This document shows, piece by piece, positions 50,441 through 60,578 of a stretch of 64,000 nt of DNA. Below the pieces are notes generated by a model that saw nothing but the letters and a program-made list of their open reading frames with translations, was not told where the DNA came from and did no database searches. This stretch comes from Chloroflexota bacterium (lineage in GTDB: Bacteria; Chloroflexota; Limnocylindria; Limnocylindrales; CSP1-4): the NCBI GenBank assembly GCA_021786265.1, contig JAJYNP010000005.1, forward strand, positions 62,001 to 126,000, read 5' to 3'. The position numbers were made by a program, and so were the translations under genes. The stretch's first letter is position 1. Every line of letters starts with the position of its first letter.

Positions 50441-50668
50441 CTAGCCGACCCTCAGGACGATCTCCTCGACCCCGTCGACCTCGCCGCGCTCGATCCGGAC
50501 GTGGGCGTTGAAGATCGCGCTCACATCGTCGGCCAGACGCTCGCGATCGTCGATGCGCCGCGCGTCGCGAGTGACGCGATCGAAGAGGCGCTCGTGGTCG
50601 CCCGGCACATCAGCAACAACGATGCGGACGCGCCGGCCCCCCGACCAGACGAAGACGCGTTCGTCCAT
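50441..50668 (-). CDS. Small uncharacterised protein, 75 residues
   Basis: A compact acidic protein with a clear two-strand start (MDERVFVWSGGRRVRIVVA), a helix (DVPGDHERLFDRVTRDARR) and a closing strand (GEVDGVEEIVLRVG). I do not recognise the family. The upstream element TACCAT is followed by six bases (GGAGTC) and then the ATG, which supports this frame rather than the longer frame on the other strand. It faces the helicase gene, 137 bases away. Confidence 0.65.
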   Translation of the reverse strand: MDERVFVWSGGRRVRIVVADVPGDHERLFDRVTRDARRIDDRERLADDVSAIFNAHVRIERGEVDGVEEIVLRVG

Positions 50669-50674
50669 GACTCC

Positions 50675-50680
50675 ATGGTA
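50675..50680 (-). promoter_or_regulatory. Likely -10 element of a leaderless transcript
   Basis: TACCAT (50680 to 50675), six bases before the ATG at 50668 on the minus strand; GGAG lies between them. Confidence 0.45.
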
Positions 50681-50745
50681 GGCAGGCGCAGGTTCGAAGG
50701 ACAGAACCGAATGGCCATCGCCGCCGCCTTCCCCGAGTGGCTGTC

Positions 50746-50970
50746 ATGACCGCCGAGCGTCGGCTGAGCGTCATCGAAACCTCGCTCTCCCCGACCCAAC
50801 TCGTCCTGCGCTGGCTCGACCAGGCGCACGCCTTCGGGGATCTCGAGTCCTGCGTGCGCTCACTGCTCGACGCCGAAGCTGCCGACCTTCCACTCGACCG
50901 GCTGTGCCGAGAGGCGAAGAGCGGCGTCCTGGCCGGGCTCCGCGGGACGCGGCGCGCGGTCGCGCACAAG
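50746..50970 (+). pseudogene. Truncated uncharacterised gene
   Basis: The first 70 residues (MTAERRLSVIETSLSPTQLV, LRWLDQAHAFGDLESCVRSL, LDAEAADLPLDRLCREA) read as a normal helical protein with consistent codon use; I do not know the family. After about 50970 the frame becomes Arg/Pro-rich, exactly where a subtilase fragment on the other strand begins, so the gene has lost its 3' part. Confidence 0.55.
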
Positions 50971-50984
50971 GCGATCCGGCGCCC

Positions 50985-51240
50985 TGCGCGAGCTGGCGTA
51001 CGTGGAGAGCACGTAGCCTCTCGACCCGTCCCCGGGGTCCTGGAACCTCCGATCCCCACCGGGCGCGACGACATCGGCCACGCCGACGCCGTAGCTCGAG
51101 TAGTACGCCTTCTGCGGCAGGGACCCGTTGGCCGTGACGCCCTTCGACTGCGCGTAGCGGATCGCTCGCTGCTCGGCCTTCCAGATCGCGCGCTGCTCGG
51201 GATCGTTGCGGCAGTTGAAGTGGGCCGCAACGGTACACGG
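50985..51240 (-). pseudogene. Subtilase (S8 protease) fragment
   Basis: Reading on the minus strand: RNDPEQRAIWKAEQRAIRYA, QSKGVTANGSLPQKAYYSSY and GVGVADVVAPGGDRRFQDPG, DGSRGYVLSTYAS match two separate stretches of subtilisin-like serine proteases that normally lie apart: the helix before the active-site region and the VDVAAPGGD loop. The stretch between them and the catalytic Asp, His and Ser are absent. It is a remnant with an internal deletion, abutting the truncated gene on the + strand. Confidence 0.7.
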
Positions 51241-51407
51241 GCTTGCCAGGGCACCGGGCGTTGCCCCATACTCCCGCCACCGTGAGCCACACCGCCGTCA
51301 CCCGGAACATGTGTATGCGCTGGCGGCCCCGCCGTGCGGAGGATGGGGTCTGAGGCCACGCGCAGCCTGAACCACAGGTGACGCCGGGGCCGCAGATCGG
51401 TCCCGGG

Positions 51408-51447
51408 GCCGCAGTTCCGAAGGCGGAGCTGCGGCTTCTTGATTCTT
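51408..51447 (+). terminator. Hairpin with T-rich tail upstream of metY
   Basis: GCCGCAG-TT-CCG and CGG-AG-CTGCGGC (51408-51419 and 51424-51435) with an AAGG loop, followed by TTCTTGATTCTT. It lies 93 bases before metY and could end a read-through transcript or act as an attenuator. Confidence 0.65.
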
Positions 51448-51467
51448 CCGACGGACACGACGGGTAG

Positions 51468-52849
<1,382 letters not shown>

Positions 52850-52850
<1 letters not shown>

Positions 52851-53950
52851 TGGCCACCGACGAGCTCGAGCGCGCGCCCGTTCAAGCACCAGGACTGCGG
52901 CCGGTCCCCACGGGCCCGCCACTCGGCACCGGGCGGGTCGAGTCCGCCCCACTCGGGGCGTTCCAGCTCGAGGGCGGGGTCACGCTCCCCGCCCTCACCG
53001 TCGCCTATCGCCACGACGGGCCGCCTCCGCCGGCGCCGCAGGTGCTCGTCGTCCACGCGCTCACTGGCTCGGCCGACGCCGCCGGGGACTGGTGGGCGCC
53101 CCTCATCGGTCCAGGCCAGGCGCTCGACACCGGTCGCGTCGGCGTGCTCTGCGCCAACCTGTTGGGCGGTCGCTACGGCACCACGGGTCCCCGCTCCCCC
53201 GACCCGCTGACCGATACGCCGTATGACGGGCGCTTCCCCCCGGTCAGCGTCCGCGACCAGGCCCGCGCGCAATGGGCGCTCCTCGACGCGCTCGGGATCG
53301 GGACACTGGCCCTCGCGGTGGGCGGGTCGCTTGGCGGGATGGTGGCGCTCGAGGTGGCGCTCGAGCGATCAGGCACCGTTGACGCCGTCATGTCCATCGC
53401 CGCGCCGGCCGCCACGGGGCCGCTCGCCCTCGCCTGGAACCACCTCCAGCTCGAACTCATCGAGCGACTGGGTGTCGACGGGCTCGACCTCGCCCGGCGC
53501 CTGGCCATGACGACCTACCGCAGCGAGGTCGACTTCGGCGAACGGTTCGGCCGCCGCCGCGAGGCCGACGGACGGTACGCCGTGACGAGCTACCTCGAGC
53601 ACCAGGGGCGCAAGCTCGTCGATCGGTTCGATGTCGACACGTATCGCGTGCTCGTGCGGGCGATGGACGGCCACGACATCGGGCGGGGCCGTGGCGACCC
53701 GCGCAAGGCCCTCCGCCAGCTCGCCATCGGAGCGACCCGGCTCCTGGGGGTGGGGATCGCGGGCGACATCCTCTACGGGCCCGACCAGGTGCGGGAGCTG
53801 GTACGCCTTGCCGAGGCGGCAGGGGTCGACGCGACCTACCGCGAGATCCGCTCGACCAAGGGCCACGACGCGTTCCTGGTCGAGTGGGAGCAGGTCGGTC
53901 GGCTGCTGGCCGAGGGCATACCCCTCACCCGGTCGGCGGCGACGTCATGA
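52850..53950 (+). CDS. metX: Homoserine O-acetyltransferase
   Basis: A 366-residue alpha/beta hydrolase that acetylates homoserine using acetyl-CoA, giving the substrate of MetY. Seen: VLVVHALTGSADAAGDWW, VLCANLLGGRYGTTGPRSPD, the nucleophile elbow AVGGSLGGMVALE (S160), DVDTYRVLVRAMDGHDIGRG and the catalytic histidine in RSTKGHDAFLVEWEQ. The ATG at 52850 overlaps the metY stop by one base. Directly after, the sequence ends in a four-base overlap with a new ATG at 53947 whose frame soon degenerates, so a third gene of the operon was probably lost. Confidence 0.94.
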
Positions 53951-54453
53951 ACATGGATGTGGCCGGGGCCGAAGGCCTCGTCGTCGGTCCGGTCGCCAGG
54001 GCCACGCGTCCGCGGCGCCCTGACCTGCGCCACCGGCCGCGTGCACGGCGTCACCCCCTCGGCGGTTGCGTCCGCCGCCGCGAGCGCGGCGCCGATGCCA
54101 TCGGGCCGCCCGCAGCACCTCGACCGCGGCGGCCGGTTCGCCCTGCTCGCCGACCCGCCAGATGACCCGGATCGCGAACGCGGCGAGCGCGCCGTCGGTC
54201 AGCCAGGGCTCCACGCCCTCGATCGCCCGCCGCATCTTCAACGGCCACCTGTCCGACACGAGATCGACCTGCTGTGCCTGATCGATGGCGAGGCGCTTGG
54301 CGCGCCCCTCGGACGCTCGCAGGGGAATCGAGCGTCGTTCGATCTCCGGCACGCACTCGAGAGGCGTTCGGCATGTTGCGACTCTCCCACCGGGCGACAG
54401 ACCAGCGCCCACCACGGCACGATCGTGCCCAGGCGACGCAGCCCAGCCTGGCT
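53951..54453. other. Degenerate stretch after metX
   Basis: About 500 bases without an intact gene. On the + strand the ATG at 53947 reads only about 17 plausible residues. On the minus strand one frame holds KMRRAIEGVEPWLTDGALAA and another AEGVTPCTRPVAQVRAPRT, which look like pieces of one broken protein joined by a frameshift near 54110. I do not know the family. Confidence 0.5.
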
Positions 54454-55122
54454 TCAGCCGCGGAGCGGTATCCCCAGTTCGTCGAGCGAGTCGAGCAGCT
54501 CCTGCGGATCGCGGTAGACACGGAAGGCCCCCGCCCGCGTCAGCTCATCGGCGCCGTACCCACCGCTCAGGAGCCCCACGCTGAGCATGCCGGCCCGCCG
54601 CGCGGCGAGCAGGTCCCAGACGGCGTCGCCGACGACGTAGACATCCTCGCGGCGGACACCCAGGCGCTCCTGGCAGGCCAGGAAGAGGTCCGGCTCGGGT
54701 TTGGCGCGCAGCACGTCGCCCCGCTCGACGACGACGAGGTCGGCGGGCAGGCCCAGCACCTCGAGCGAGGCGTCGATCTCGGGGCGCCGCCCGGAGGTGG
54801 CGATCCCGAAGGGCACGCCCTGCTCGTGCAGCCAGCGCACCAGCTCACGCGCGCCGGGCAGCGGCCGGCGTTCGGGGAGCAAGGCGCGGAAGATCTCACC
54901 GTGGCGGCGCTGCAGGCGCTCCTGCTCGTCCGCCGAGAGGGGCCGCCCGATCTCGCGGGCCAGGGCGCGGGTGAACAGGCCGCCGCTCATCCCGACGCGC
55001 CGGTGGATGCGCCAGCCCTCGACGTTGAGCCCCGCCTCCGCGAGCGCCTGCTGCCAGGCCAGCACGTGGGCGTAGACGGTGTCGACGAGGGTGCCGTCGA
55101 GATCGAAGATGAAGGCGCGCAT
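54454..55122 (-). CDS. HAD family phosphatase (phosphoglycolate-phosphatase-like)
   Basis: A 222-residue haloacid dehalogenase-like phosphatase. Seen: motif I FIFDLDGTLVDTVYAHVLAW (nucleophile and acid Asp), cap helices, motif II PFGIATSGRRPEI, motif III lysine in VLRAKPEPDLFLACQERLG and motif IV DVYVVGDAVWDLLAARRAGM. It resembles phosphoglycolate or beta-phosphoglucomutase-like enzymes; the substrate is unclear. The start at ATG 55122 has a CACACT hexamer six bases upstream, so the message may be leaderless. The gene is divergent from the broken imuA gene. Confidence 0.92.
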   Translation of the reverse strand: MRAFIFDLDGTLVDTVYAHVLAWQQALAEAGLNVEGWRIHRRVGMSGGLFTRALAREIGRPLSADEQERLQRRHGEIFRALLPERRPLPGARELVRWLHEQGVPFGIATSGRRPEIDASLEVLGLPADLVVVERGDVLRAKPEPDLFLACQERLGVRREDVYVVGDAVWDLLAARRAGMLSVGLLSGGYGADELTRAGAFRVYRDPQELLDSLDELGIPLRG

Positions 55123-55294
55123 ACAGTCAGTGTGGCAGGTCCACGGCCGGGGCAAACGAACCGGCGCGCCGGCACAAGGCATCCCTGGCCAAGCGGCGTG
55201 GCCGCCCATCGCGACCGGCACCTGACCCGACCGGGTCACGGTGTGCCGAGCCGTGCGACCGTTCGGCTCCGTCCACAGACCGTTCGGCTCCGTC

Positions 55295-55322
55295 TTGACA
55301 GATAGAACGTCTGTTCTATCAT
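55295..55322 (+). promoter_or_regulatory. LexA-type SOS promoter
   Basis: TTGACA (55295-55300), a 16-base spacer and TATCAT (55317-55322). The spacer and -10 carry the palindrome GATAGAAC-GTCT-GTTCTATC (55301-55320), eight-base perfect arms in the GAAC-N4-GTTC form of LexA boxes outside the Proteobacteria. A bound repressor would cover both promoter boxes. Confidence 0.8.
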
Positions 55323-56225
55323 TGCGTCGGGCGATACAGCCCCCCGCCGAACCCCTGGCCGCCGCCCTCGCCCGTCTCGAACACCGCTGGGGGCAGGCCG
55401 CGGTCCGCCTCGGGGACGGCCGCCCGGTGGGGACCTCGATCTCCCGCGAGGGCGCCCTGGCGCCGATCCTCCTCCCGGTACAGGAACCCCCGACCGAGGC
55501 CGAGCTGGTCTCGACCGGCTTCGCCGCCCTCGACGCGATCCTCGGAGGCGGGCTCGTGCGCGCGGCCAGCGTGACGCTCCGGGGGGCTGCGTCGAGCGGG
55601 AAGACGACGCTCGCCCTGCGGCTCGTGGCGGAGGCCCAGCGGCGCGGCGCGATCGCGGCCTACCTCGACCTGGGGCGCTCCTTCGACCCCCTGGAGGCCG
55701 TCACGCGCGGGGTCGACCTCGCCTGGCTGCTCGTCCTCCGGCCGATCGACCCGACCGAGGGCCTGCGGCTCGCCGGCGCGCTCCTGGGCGGGCGGGCCGT
55801 CGACCTGCTCGTGGTCGACCTGCCCGCCCGCCTGGCCCCGGCGCGGGAGGGACTCCTGCGCCGGCGAGCCGCCCGCGCGCGGCCCGCGGACGCCCGGCTC
55901 GTCGTCCTGGAGCCGCCCGAGCTGGCCCCCCGCTCCGGGCGGCACTCGCCGAGACGGCCGGCGTGGGCCTCGAGCTGGAGCGCCAGGGCTGGATCTATCT
56001 CGGGCGCGACGTGGTCGGGCAGCGCACGCGCGTCAGCGTCACCCGCAACCGCTTCGGGCCGCCGGGCCGGCGGGTCGAGCTGGAGATCCGCTACGCCGAT
56101 GAGGGGGACCGGACGCGCGGCGTGGGCCAGCTGCTCGATGCCGGTCCACCGGGCGCGCCGGCGGTCGCTTCCCGCCCCATCGAGCGCGTCCACCGCAGCC
56201 CCCCTGATCCCGAGACCACCGAGCG
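55322..56225 (+). pseudogene. imuA: ImuA-like RecA-family gene with frameshift
   Basis: A RecA-fold protein of the ImuA/SulA-like type that normally assists ImuB and DnaE2 in error-prone repair. Seen in the first frame: STGFAALDAILGGGLVRAAS, Walker A GAASSGKTTLALRLVAEAQ, DLGRSFDPLEAVTRGVDLAW and VDLLVVDLPARL. At a run of six C (55926-55931) the frame breaks; one base fewer would join it to AALAETAGVGLELERQGWIY and RDVVGQRTRVSVTRNRFGPP. No ATG is present and a TTG at 55322 is the only early start. It may be a homopolymer sequencing error, but the neighbouring genes are also broken. Confidence 0.75.
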
Positions 56226-56395
56226 ATGCGACTCCTCCACCTCACCTGGCCCCACCTGCCGCTCCGCCTCGAACGGGCCGCCGAGCCGCTCCCCGGCGAG
56301 CTGGTCGTGCTGGGCGGGTGTCCCCCGGAGGCAGGGACGGTCCTCGACTGCAGTCCCGCTGCGCACCGTCAGGGCGTGCGACGGGGGATGGGCGG
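56226..56395 (+). pseudogene. imuB: ImuB (Y-family polymerase-like) N-terminal remnant
   Basis: The first 55 residues (MRLLHLTWPHLPLRLERAAE, PLPGELVVLGGCPPEAGTVL, DCSPAAHRQGVRRGM) match the start of ImuB, the Y-family-like adaptor that links DnaE2 and the sliding clamp. The remaining 400-500 residues are absent; after about 56395 only low-complexity sequence and repeats follow. It starts where imuA ends, in the expected gene order. Confidence 0.75.
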
Positions 56396-57024
56396 CGGGC
56401 GGCGGGCGGCAGCTCTGCCGCCCGCATCCTGGACCCGATGCCGCCCCGTCGCGGCACGTCGGACGACGAGGGAGGCCCGGGCGACACCCCGGTCAGCGTG
56501 GCGTGGCTGCGCGGGGATGGCCCCACCTCCGCTCCCGCATCACTACCGACCGGCGGCCGACCCTTCCCTGCCCACGCCGCCCCCGCATCACTACAAGTGT
56601 TGCCGGGCCGACTTCGTGGGGAGGAGGGGTTGACCGTGACGAAGCTGCAGGCCGACGCATCACTACAAGAGTTGCCGGGCCGACTTCGTGGGACTCGGTT
56701 GGAGGAGTGCGGTGGATGGGACGAGTCTTCCTCTCCAGGCGCCGCAGATGACGCGGCGCGTGACGCAGCACGGCAGGGGTTTCGCGGCGCCTACGAGACG
56801 GTCCCCGCCGTGAGCGGGGGCGCAGGTGCTCGGTTGATCCGGGATGAAGGCCCGCCGCGCCCGGTTCCGCGGCCGCTCAACATTACAAGTGATACGGCCC
56901 GCGGGAGCGTCTCCGCCGGCGAACGGCCGGTCTCGGCCCACCCAGCCTCCCACCCGAGCGTCGCCCGCCTCGAGCCCGAGCCGCCGCCCGAGCGCCGGCC
57001 CGGCTCCACCGCCGGTCTGTCGCC
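56396..57024. other. Repeat-bearing filler between imuB and dnaE2 remnants
   Basis: About 630 bases in place of the missing parts of imuB and dnaE2. No frame encodes recognisable protein. Contains the palindromic repeats at 56537-56692 and a related TTACAAGTGATACGG near 56883. Confidence 0.6.
56537..56692. repeat. Dispersed palindromic repeat, copies 2-4
   Basis: GCATCACTAC occurs at 56537-56546; two 36-base copies beginning GCATCACTACAAG(T/A)GTTGCC lie at 56585-56620 and 56657-56692, 72 bases apart and differing at one position. They resemble the element at 19244-19271. Confidence 0.8.
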
Positions 57025-58952
57025 CTGGGAGCGCTGGCTGGAGCTCTGTGCCCGCATCGACGGCTGCCGAGGCACCTGGGCACCCACGTCGGCGGCATGC
57101 TCGTCACCGCCGCCCCCCTCGTCGAGATCGCGCCGCTCGAGCGCGCGACGATGCCCGGCCGCGTCGTGGTCCAGTTCGACAAGCGCGACGTCGAGACGAT
57201 GCAGCTCATCAAGCTCGACCTGCTCGGCCTGCGCATGCTCTCGGCGATGGACGACGCGCTGCGCGACATCACCGCCGACTGCGGCGTGGTGCTCGACCTG
57301 GACCGCCTGCCGGAGGACCTGCCCGACGTCTTCCGCATGATCCGCGCGGCCGACACCACCGGCGTCTTCCAGATCGAGTCGCGGGCCCAGATGCAGACCC
57401 TCCCGAAGTCCGCGCCGTCCACCCTCGACGACCTGGTGGTGGAGGTCGCGATCATCCGGCCGGGCCCCATCCAGGGGAACGCCGTCCACCCGTACCTGCG
57501 CCGCCGGCAGGGGCTCAAGCCGGTCGCGTACCTGCATCCCGCGCTCGAACCCATCCTGCGCGAGACGCTCGGCGTGATCCTCTACCAGGAGCAGGTGATG
57601 GAGATCGCCATCCGGGTGGCGGGGTTCAGCGCGGCCGAGTCGGACGGCCTCCGGCGGGCCATGGGGACCTGGCGCTCGAGCCGCGAGATGGAGACGCTCC
57701 ACCGGGCCTTCGTGGAGGGCTGCGAGCGCGTGAGCGGCCTGGCCGAGGAGCAGGCGGAAGAGCTCTTCCGGCATGTGGCCGCCTTCGCGAGCTTCGGCTT
57801 CAACAAGAGCCACGCGGCGGCGTTCGCCCGGACCGCGTACGAGTCGGCGTTCCTGAAGCTCTCCTACCCCGCGCAGTTCACCGCGGGGCTCATCAACAAC
57901 CAGCCCATGAGCTTCTACCCGGTGGAGGTGCTGGTCAACGACGCGAAGCGCCACGGCGTGGCCGTGCTGCCCGTGGACCTGAACCGCAGCCGCTACCGCA
58001 GCACGACCGAATGGGCGGGGATGCCTGGCGAGCCGCTCCCCGAGGGCTGCGGGATCGCCCGGCGACCGGAGGTCGTGCGCTCGTCGGGGTGTGTCGTGCC
58101 GGACAGGCAGGCACGGCGGCAGCTGGCGGCCGAGCCGGCGCAGGGGTACGGGGTACGGCTCGGGCTGCACCTGGTCAAGGGGATCGGCGAGGAGCATGCC
58201 GAGCGGCTGGACGGGGAGCTGGGGCGGGGCCCGTACCGCTCGCTGGCGGATGTCGTGGCGCGGACGGGCCTGGCCGAGGAGGTGGTCGAGCGGCTGATCC
58301 GGGCGGGTGCACTCGACTCGCTGGGCCGGCCGCGGCGGGAGCTGTTCTGGCAACTCCGCGAGGTGGCGGCGTCGACGGGCCGGCAGACGATGGGGCGCGC
58401 GCGTCCGGCGCAGACGGCCATCCCGCTCGATCTCCGCCTTCCCCCCCCACCGAGGCGCCCGAGCTGCCTCCACCCTCCGAGCTGGAGCGTCTGGCCGACA
58501 GCTACGCGATCCTCTCGCTCGATGCGCGACGCCAGGTGGTGGAGCTGTTCCGCCCGACCCTCGAGCGACTGGGGGCACGGCCGATCGCCCGACTCTCGGA
58601 GCACCCGCCGGGGCGCGTCCGGATCGGCGGCCTCGTCGTGACGCGCCAGCATCCGATGACCGCCAGGGGCACGGTCTTCCTGGCCCTCGAGGACGAGACA
58701 GCCATGGCGAACGTCACTCTCTGGCCGGACACCTGGGCTAGGCTGGGCGGCGTTGTCCGGCGGCACGCGCTCCTCTTCGTGGAGGGCGAGCTGCAGCGCG
58801 AGGGGAGCGTGGTCAACCTAGTGGCGCGGCAGGTCTGGCCGCTCCCCGAGATGGCCCGGGGCGTCGGCGGATCGGGGCGACCCGCAGGCGTACGGCAGCT
58901 CGGCTACGCGGGGACGCGGGGACGCAGGGACGCAGGGACGCGGCGAGGGTGA
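57025..58952 (+). pseudogene. dnaE2: DnaE2 (error-prone Pol III alpha) C-terminal half, frameshifted
   Basis: From about 57025 the sequence matches the second half of DnaE2: HLGTHVGGMLVTAAPLVEIA, FDKRDVETMQLIKLDLLGLR, GVFQIESRAQMQTLPKSAP, IIRPGPIQGNAVHPYLRRRQ, GVILYQEQVMEIAIRVAGFS, FNKSHAAAFARTAYESAFLK, a helix-hairpin-helix part and a C-terminal OB fold (VRIGGLVVTRQHPMTARGTV). The PHP domain and the catalytic palm aspartates of the N-terminal half are missing. Two further frame breaks lie near 57063 (one base lost) and in the C8 run at 58441-58448. The gene cannot make a polymerase. Confidence 0.85.
58911..58946. repeat. Short tandem repeat
   Basis: Four imperfect copies of GGGACGCAG at the 3' end of the dnaE2 remnant. 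Confidence 0.75.
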
Positions 58953-58954
58953 AA

Positions 58955-59290
58955 TGCGTGGACGGCGAGCGCCTCCGGGGTCGAGACGAGCACCACCCAG
59001 GCGATCATGTCGACCGTGGTCTGTTCGGACCCCAGGCCGCAGGCCACCGCGCATCGGTGACCACCCTGGCCTTCTGCGCCGACTTCGGCGGGCCCTGGCG
59101 GGCCCACACCTCGACGAGGATCGGCGGATCGGCGGAGGCTCCGTCCACGGTCACCTGGACGCCTCCGTCGAGGGGGAAACGCTTCACCAGAAGTGGGACG
59201 TCGAGCTCGCGAGCGAGTGCGGCCAGGATGATCGCCTCCGCCTCGCGCTGTTCAGCACTGTCGCCGGGCAGCAGTGTGGAGCCATCCGCT
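58955..59290 (-). pseudogene. Truncated conserved-looking protein gene
   Basis: The frame reads STLLPGDSAEQREAEAIILA, ALARELDVPLLVKRFPLDGG and PPILVEVWARQGPPKSAQKA, then VVTDA, after which it turns random and stops at 59005; another frame continues with MIAWVVLVSTPEALAVHAF. This looks like one protein broken by a frameshift near 59050. I cannot name the family. No clear start codon is present near 59290. It faces the dnaE2 remnant. Confidence 0.55.
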
Positions 59291-59327
59291 TGCCGGTGGT
59301 TCAGTCCCGGCCCCTGGCCTCCGGCGC

Positions 59328-59498
59328 TCACCGCCCCCACAGCAAACGCCAGAAACCACCGCGGGCGAGCGCCCGCCCGACGATGCGGTTCTTCGCCCGG
59401 CGAGCCATGCGGTGCGGGTTGCCCGATGTGAGGGCCGAGACGTCGTTCGCCAGTCGGGCCGTCCGGTACAGCTGCGACACGAGCCCCCGTCCCCTCAT
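59328..59498 (-). CDS. Small basic protein, 56 residues
   Basis: A short basic protein: QLYRTARLANDVSALTSGNP, HRMARRAKNRIVGRALARGG and a Trp-rich end FWRLLWGR. The RxAR-NDVSAL-SGNP-R-ARRAKN pattern looks like a small protein family of high-GC Gram-positive-like bacteria, but I know no function. The ATG at 59498 overlaps the stop of the upstream gene (ATGA), which supports it as a real coupled gene despite its size. Confidence 0.7.
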   Translation of the reverse strand: MRGRGLVSQLYRTARLANDVSALTSGNPHRMARRAKNRIVGRALARGGFWRLLWGR

Positions 59499-59755
59499 GC
59501 CAGCGCCTCCTCGATGAACGCTGCGGCATCCTCGGCGAGCGCGGCGCGCTCCGCCTCCTCGGCCTCGATCAGCTCCAGGAGGCGTCGGGCCTGATGAGGG
59601 CGCTCCAGGCCGATCGTCAGGCCGAGGCTCAACCAGTAATCGGCCGTCTCCAGGGCGTCCGGGCGGACGTCCTCGGGGAACTCTGTGAGCGCCTCGGCCA
59701 TCGCCCGATGCAGGGCGCGACCGTAGCGCTCCCAGTCATCCTCGCTCGTCGCCAT
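59495..59755 (-). CDS. Uncharacterised 86-residue helical protein
   Basis: A small acidic protein of helices: DDWERYGRALHRAMAEALTE, PDALETADYWLSLGLTIGLE and RRLLELIEAEEAERAALAED. No known domain. The ATG at 59755 has GGAGGGGAG directly upstream. It is coupled to the 56-residue gene and divergent from the MarR gene at 60015. Confidence 0.72.
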   Translation of the reverse strand: MATSEDDWERYGRALHRAMAEALTEFPEDVRPDALETADYWLSLGLTIGLERPHQARRLLELIEAEEAERAALAEDAAAFIEEALA

Positions 59756-60014
59756 GGCTCCCCTCCTCCTGGGTCCGGTGGAGATCGTCGACCATCGCCT
59801 CCGCGTGCGGTATCGGAGCAGGGCGTCGCGCCCGGTGGAAACGACCATCGGCGTGCAGTGTACGGGCGCGCATCCACGCGTCCAGTCTCCCGCACGATCA
59901 GTGGATGGCGCCTCTCCCGCTGCCGCGACCAGGGAAGCGCCCGTGTGCGATCGGTCGTACCCGCCGATCAGGTCCCTTGACGGCGGACCGACCGCGACCA
60001 ATAGTCGCTGCGAC

Positions 60015-60578
60015 ATGGTCGCCACGAACGGACCCAGACCCCACGCCGCTCAGCCGACGACGGGCGCCAGCCGGGATGGGGAGCCCGTGCTCAGCGCCGC
60101 GGAAGCCGCGGCCCGGATCGGCCGCCTCTTCCCTGAGGTCTACCGCCGCTACCACTACGCACAGCGGCTGCACCACGGGGCCGACCTCCCGGTCACGAGG
60201 CAGGCGCTCCGGGTACTCCAGCACCTGTCCGCGAGCGGGCCGCTCACCGTCGGGGAGCAGGCGGTCCACCTGGGTCTGCGGCGCAACTCGGTCTCGGAGC
60301 TGCTCCAACGGCTCGAGGTCAAGGGCCTGGTCGCCCGGGTCCGCGACGAGCGGGACGAGCGACGGGTCCTGGTCTGGCTCACCGATGCGGGTCGCGCGGT
60401 CATCGCCCGCGTGGGCGAGGTGCTTGCGCCGGACTTGCTCGGGGATGCGCTGGCGGCTCTCTCGCCGGCCGAGCGGGCCACGGTGGTCCGCGGCTTCGAG
60501 CTGCTCGCTGCTCATCAGCCAGCCCAACTTCATGCTCCGCCCCGCCCGGGGCCGGTCCACGAAAGGACACCACGATGA
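60015..60578 (+). CDS. MarR family transcriptional regulator
   Basis: A 187-residue MarR regulator: RLFPEVYRRYHYAQRLHHGA, VTRQALRVLQHLSASGPLTV, HTH EQAVHLGLRRNSVSELLQRL and wing VARVRDERDERRVLVWLTDA. N-terminal 35 residues and C-terminal 25 are low complexity. The ATG at 60015 starts the frame I believe; longer forms lack conserved residues. It is coupled to the zinc-ribbon gene (ATGA overlap at 60575), so that protein is probably under its control. Confidence 0.88.
   Translation: MVATNGPRPHAAQPTTGASRDGEPVLSAAEAAARIGRLFPEVYRRYHYAQRLHHGADLPVTRQALRVLQHLSASGPLTVGEQAVHLGLRRNSVSELLQRLEVKGLVARVRDERDERRVLVWLTDAGRAVIARVGEVLAPDLLGDALAALSPAERATVVRGFELLAAHQPAQLHAPPRPGPVHERTPR

Noticed and set aside
50300..50749. 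A 149-codon frame on the + strand
   Set aside because: The minus-strand 75-codon frame has a -10 element, better composition and a proper start; the + frame starts inside the helicase stop and looks like its shadow.
55926..58448. Programmed frameshifting in the C-runs of imuA and dnaE2
   Set aside because: Half of imuB and dnaE2 is missing, so recoding could not give working proteins; decay or base-call error is simpler.
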